A DNA stretch of 50,503 nt from DASPJR01 sp035628505. GTDB lineage: Bacteria; Planctomycetota; SZUA-567; H5-PLA8. This document shows positions 48,171 to 50,503 of the stretch, in pieces; position 1 is the first letter of the stretch; every line of letters begins with the position of its first letter. The notes under the pieces were generated by a model, which saw only the letters and a list, made by a program, of their open reading frames with translations, was not told the origin of the DNA and did no database searches. A program made the translations under genes and the position numbers. The stretch lies in the NCBI GenBank assembly GCA_035628505.1, contig DASPJR010000008.1, positions 1 through 50,503 on the forward strand. The letters run 5' to 3'.

Positions 48171-48189
48171 TTCAATTTTGAGTTTTCAT

Positions 48190-48640
48190 CCGTTGTATCT
48201 ATGGTGGCACTGATCCGGCCTCAGCCCCTTGAGTGCATTTCAGGTGATTTGAGTGCGTTTCGATGCATTTCCCCACGCACTTTCCCCGAAGGGGAAATGT
48301 ACCAAAGCCCAGGGTTGCGCCCGCAGGCGCTACCCTGGGTTCACGTGCCGAATTCGCATTCAACCCTGAAGGGGTTGCGTCGGACCGCGCCGCACGCGTT
48401 TTGACGCAACCACGTTGTGGTTGTGACGCATCAAACCTCACACAACCCAGGGTAGGCCCGTGCGGGCCAACCCTGGGCTTTGAGACATTGCCCCCTTTGG
48501 GGCAGGGAACGGCACGACCGCTGGGTGGCCCGGCCATGGGGCCGGGTGCCGAAGGCACAGGAAGCTTCAGCTGAAACGTTGCGGTCGATCAACTGCTCAC
48601 ATTGCTGCAAAGCGCTGCAGGTCAAAGTCGTTCAGGAATC
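48190..48640. repeat. Palindrome-rich segment leading into the tandem hairpin array
   Basis: Contains inverted pairs cccagggttgcgcc/ggcgctaccctggg (48312-48344), a GCAACC/GGTTGTGACGC pair (48408-48440) and acccagggtaggcccg/cgggccaaccctgggc (48443-48480), then ggcacgaccgctgggtggcc, which begins the style of the following array. No gene. Confidence 0.7.
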
Positions 48641-48653
48641 GCCGCACGCAAAG

Positions 48654-50503
48654 GACTGCAGCGTCGAGGCTGTGGCTTCTTGTCGCTGCGCGACCCGGCC
48701 CCTTGGGCCGGGCCACCCGGCACTTATGTAACGCGAATTTCCAATTCGCGAGTCACTCAACGCTCATGGAATCACTCGCCGCTTGAAAAGCGGCGTTACA
48801 TCGTGGCGCCACTCAGCCGCTTGGCAAGCGGCGTTGAATAACGCGACTTGCCAAGTCGCCTCTCGCTGGGACCGCCGGCGTCCCGCCGGCCCCGTGCGCT
48901 CCGCAGGAGCGCGAGAGATTAGCCGGTGGCAAGCGCGCAGCGCCAAGTCGCCTCCCGTTGGGACCGCCGGCGTCCCGCCGGCCCCCGTGCGCTCCGGAAG
49001 AGCGCGAGAGATTAGCCGGTGGCAAGCGCGCAGCGCCAAGTCGCCTCCCGTTGGGACCGCCGGCGTCCCGCCGGCCCCGTGCGCTCCGGAGGAGCGCGGG
49101 ACATTAGCCGGTGGCAAGCGCGCAGCGCGCGGCCACCGGAAAACAGTCGCCACACAAATGTTCGCGCCCTGGAAGGGCGCCGCATTGGCGCGCGCGGCTC
49201 ATCTGGGTTCAAGCGCCAAGGGCGCGCGTTATACCAGCCTGGGCCGCAGGCCCAGGTGGGCTCAACATTTCAGAGGGCTGAAAGCCCGATCTAAAACTCT
49301 GCATCCAAACCGCGTGCAATTAGTTCGGGCCTTCAGCCCTTAGACGCCCTGGGGGCACCGGATCCTGGGGCTGCGCCCGGCTTAAAAGCCGGGCGCCACC
49401 CCAGGCTGATATAGCGCGCGCCTTCGGCGCTGATGTGGCGCGAACTTTAGTTCGCGCTCGGTGGCACGGCCCAACGGGCCGTGTGCCGCAGGCACAAGAA
49501 GCCGCAGTTGAGACGTTGTCAGTCGTTAGCCGCCGCGTTTGAAAAAAACGACGCGGGCCGGCGTCCGTTCACCCTCGCAACACGCAGTCGACTGCAGCGT
49601 CAACTCTGCAGCTTCTTGTCGATGCGCGACCCGGCCCGTTGGGCCGGGCCACCCGATGGCTCATGTAACGCGAATTTTTAATTCGCGAGTCACCTCGGAC
49701 GTCACGAGGTCATGCGCCGCTTGAAAAGCGGCGTTACATCGCGGCGGCACTCAGCCGCTTGAAAAGCGCGTTACATCGCGGCGCCACTCAGCCGCTTGGC
49801 AAGCGGCGTTACGTAACGCGACTTGCCAAGTCGCCTCCCGCTGGGACCGCCGGCGTCCCGCCGGCCCCGTGCGCTCCGCAGGAGCGCGAGAGATTAGCCG
49901 GTGGCAAGCGCGCAGCGCCAAGTCGCCTCCCGTTGGGACCGCCGGCGTCCCGCCGGCCCCGTGCGCTCCGGAGGAGCGCGGGACATTAGCCGGTGGCAAG
50001 CGCGCAGCGCGCAGCCACCGGAAAACAGTCACCACAAATGTTCGCGCCCTGGAAGGGCGCCGCATTGGCGCGCGCGGCTCATCTGGGTTCAAGCGCCAAG
50101 GGCGCGCGTTATACCAGCCTGGGCCGCAGGCCCAGGTGGGCTGCGATCTCAACATTTCAGAGGGCTGTAAGCCCGATCTAAAACTATGCATCCAAACCGC
50201 GTGCAATTAGTTCGGGCCTTCAGCCCTTAGACGCCCTGGGGGCACCGGAACCTGGGGCTGCGCCCGGCTTGAAAGCCGGGCTCCACCCCAGGCTGATATA
50301 GTGCGCGCCTTCGGCGAACTTTAGTTTGCGCTCGGGTGGCACGGCCCAACGGGCCGTGTGCCGCAGGCACAAGAAGCCGCAGTTGAGACGTTGCCTGGTC
50401 GTTGACTGCCGCCGCAAAAAAGATGCAGGCCCACTGTTCGTTCACCATCGCCACACGCGAGAGACCGCAGCGTCAACTCTGAGGCTTCTTGTCGCTGGCG
50501 CGA
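48654..50503. repeat. Nested tandem array of short hairpins, units of about 0.9 kb
   Basis: The marker gactgcagcgtc recurs at 48654, 49590 and, as gaccgcagcgtc, at 50463, giving periods of 936 and 873 bases; the array runs off the window. Each unit is a string of at least twelve different small palindromes (such as CGGCCCGTTGGGCCG, CGCCGCTTGAAAAGCGGCG, GCGACTTGCCAAGTCGC, GGGACCGCCGGCGTCCC, GCGCCCTGGAAGGGCGC, GGGCTGAAAGCCC and CGCGAACTTTAGTTCGCG). Nested inside is a subrepeat of about 92 bp starting ccaagtcgcc: three copies in unit 1 (48851, 48943, 49036) and two in unit 2 (49826, 49918). Open frames here look like by-products of the repeats. Confidence 0.88.

Noticed and set aside
48783..49343. 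Open frame of 186 codons in the hairpin array, and several others up to 50454
   Set aside because: They consist of the 92-bp subrepeat translated over and over (Arg/Ala/Gly/Pro strings such as GTAGVPPA), occur on both strands, have no ribosome sites and change frame between copies. They are by-products of palindromic GC-rich repeats.
48654..50503. CRISPR array or integron cassette array
   Set aside because: No constant 25-40-bp repeat with unique spacers, no cas or integrase gene nearby, and the repeat units differ among themselves within each 0.9-kb block.
1..50503. tRNA or rRNA genes
   Set aside because: No T-arm-like GTTCGA-type sequence within a plausible cloverleaf and no rRNA motifs were noticed by eye; a tRNAscan-SE or Infernal run would settle it.

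Overview
This window is a GC-rich bacterial chromosome segment, probably from the Planctomycetota or a related PVC lineage. That assignment is an inference from gene content: a Gld-like ABC transporter operon ending in a DUF4340 protein, an FHA-DUF4388 protein, a glycolate-oxidase-type FAD/Fe-S fusion, a four-helix-bundle (S23-like) gene, a Uma2 gene, and intergenic spaces full of short palindromes. GmhB-like and ankyrin/TPR secreted proteins point to a Gram-negative type envelope. No rRNA, tRNA or CRISPR array was recognised.

Layout. 1-7.3 kb: end of an SDR gene, a secreted cyclophilin, a membrane TPR protein, a translationally coupled YkgJ + GAF/HD-GYP pair, a site-2-type metalloprotease and a secreted DUF1579-like protein. 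7.3-19 kb: purU, FHA-DUF4388, a 1108-residue FAD/Fe-S oxidoreductase with a histidine-rich tail, gmhB-like phosphatase, an LTxxQ secreted protein, aat, a metallophosphoesterase, a 47-residue basic protein, an AT-hook protein, a DUF486 membrane protein, alr and a pilin-like membrane protein. 19.1-29.2 kb: a complete F-type ATP synthase operon on the minus strand (atpZ-like, atpI-like, B, E, F, H, A, G, D, C). It is interrupted at gene borders by a four-helix-bundle gene (between H and A), a Uma2 gene (between A and G) and a RelE-type toxin-antitoxin pair (between G and D).

29.6-41.4 kb: a zinc-ribbon protein, a secreted protein, a TPR/MA-like metallopeptidase, an ECF sigma factor with a cysteine-less anti-sigma-like partner and a secreted protein, a P1B-4-type metal ATPase, an ankyrin protein, leuB, and a Y1 transposase (RAYT/IS200-like) pseudogene with a neighbouring non-autonomous copy carrying the same ends. 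41.4-47.8 kb: a four-gene GldA/GldF/GldG/DUF4340-like operon and serC. 47.8-50.5 kb: no credible gene. This stretch holds a 20-bp tandem repeat and then a nested tandem array, about 0.9 kb per unit, built almost entirely of short hairpins.

The strongest unusual signal is in the spaces between genes. Most intergenic repeats occur as facing inverted arms 30-220 bp apart. A superfamily of palindromes shares a CTTCAG/CTTTAG/CTGAAG centre while the flanking stem bases covary as pairs (CGA, GAG, GAA, CCGG and others). The end-of-window array concentrates such elements, and one palindrome from it also lies in frame inside the metal-ATPase gene.
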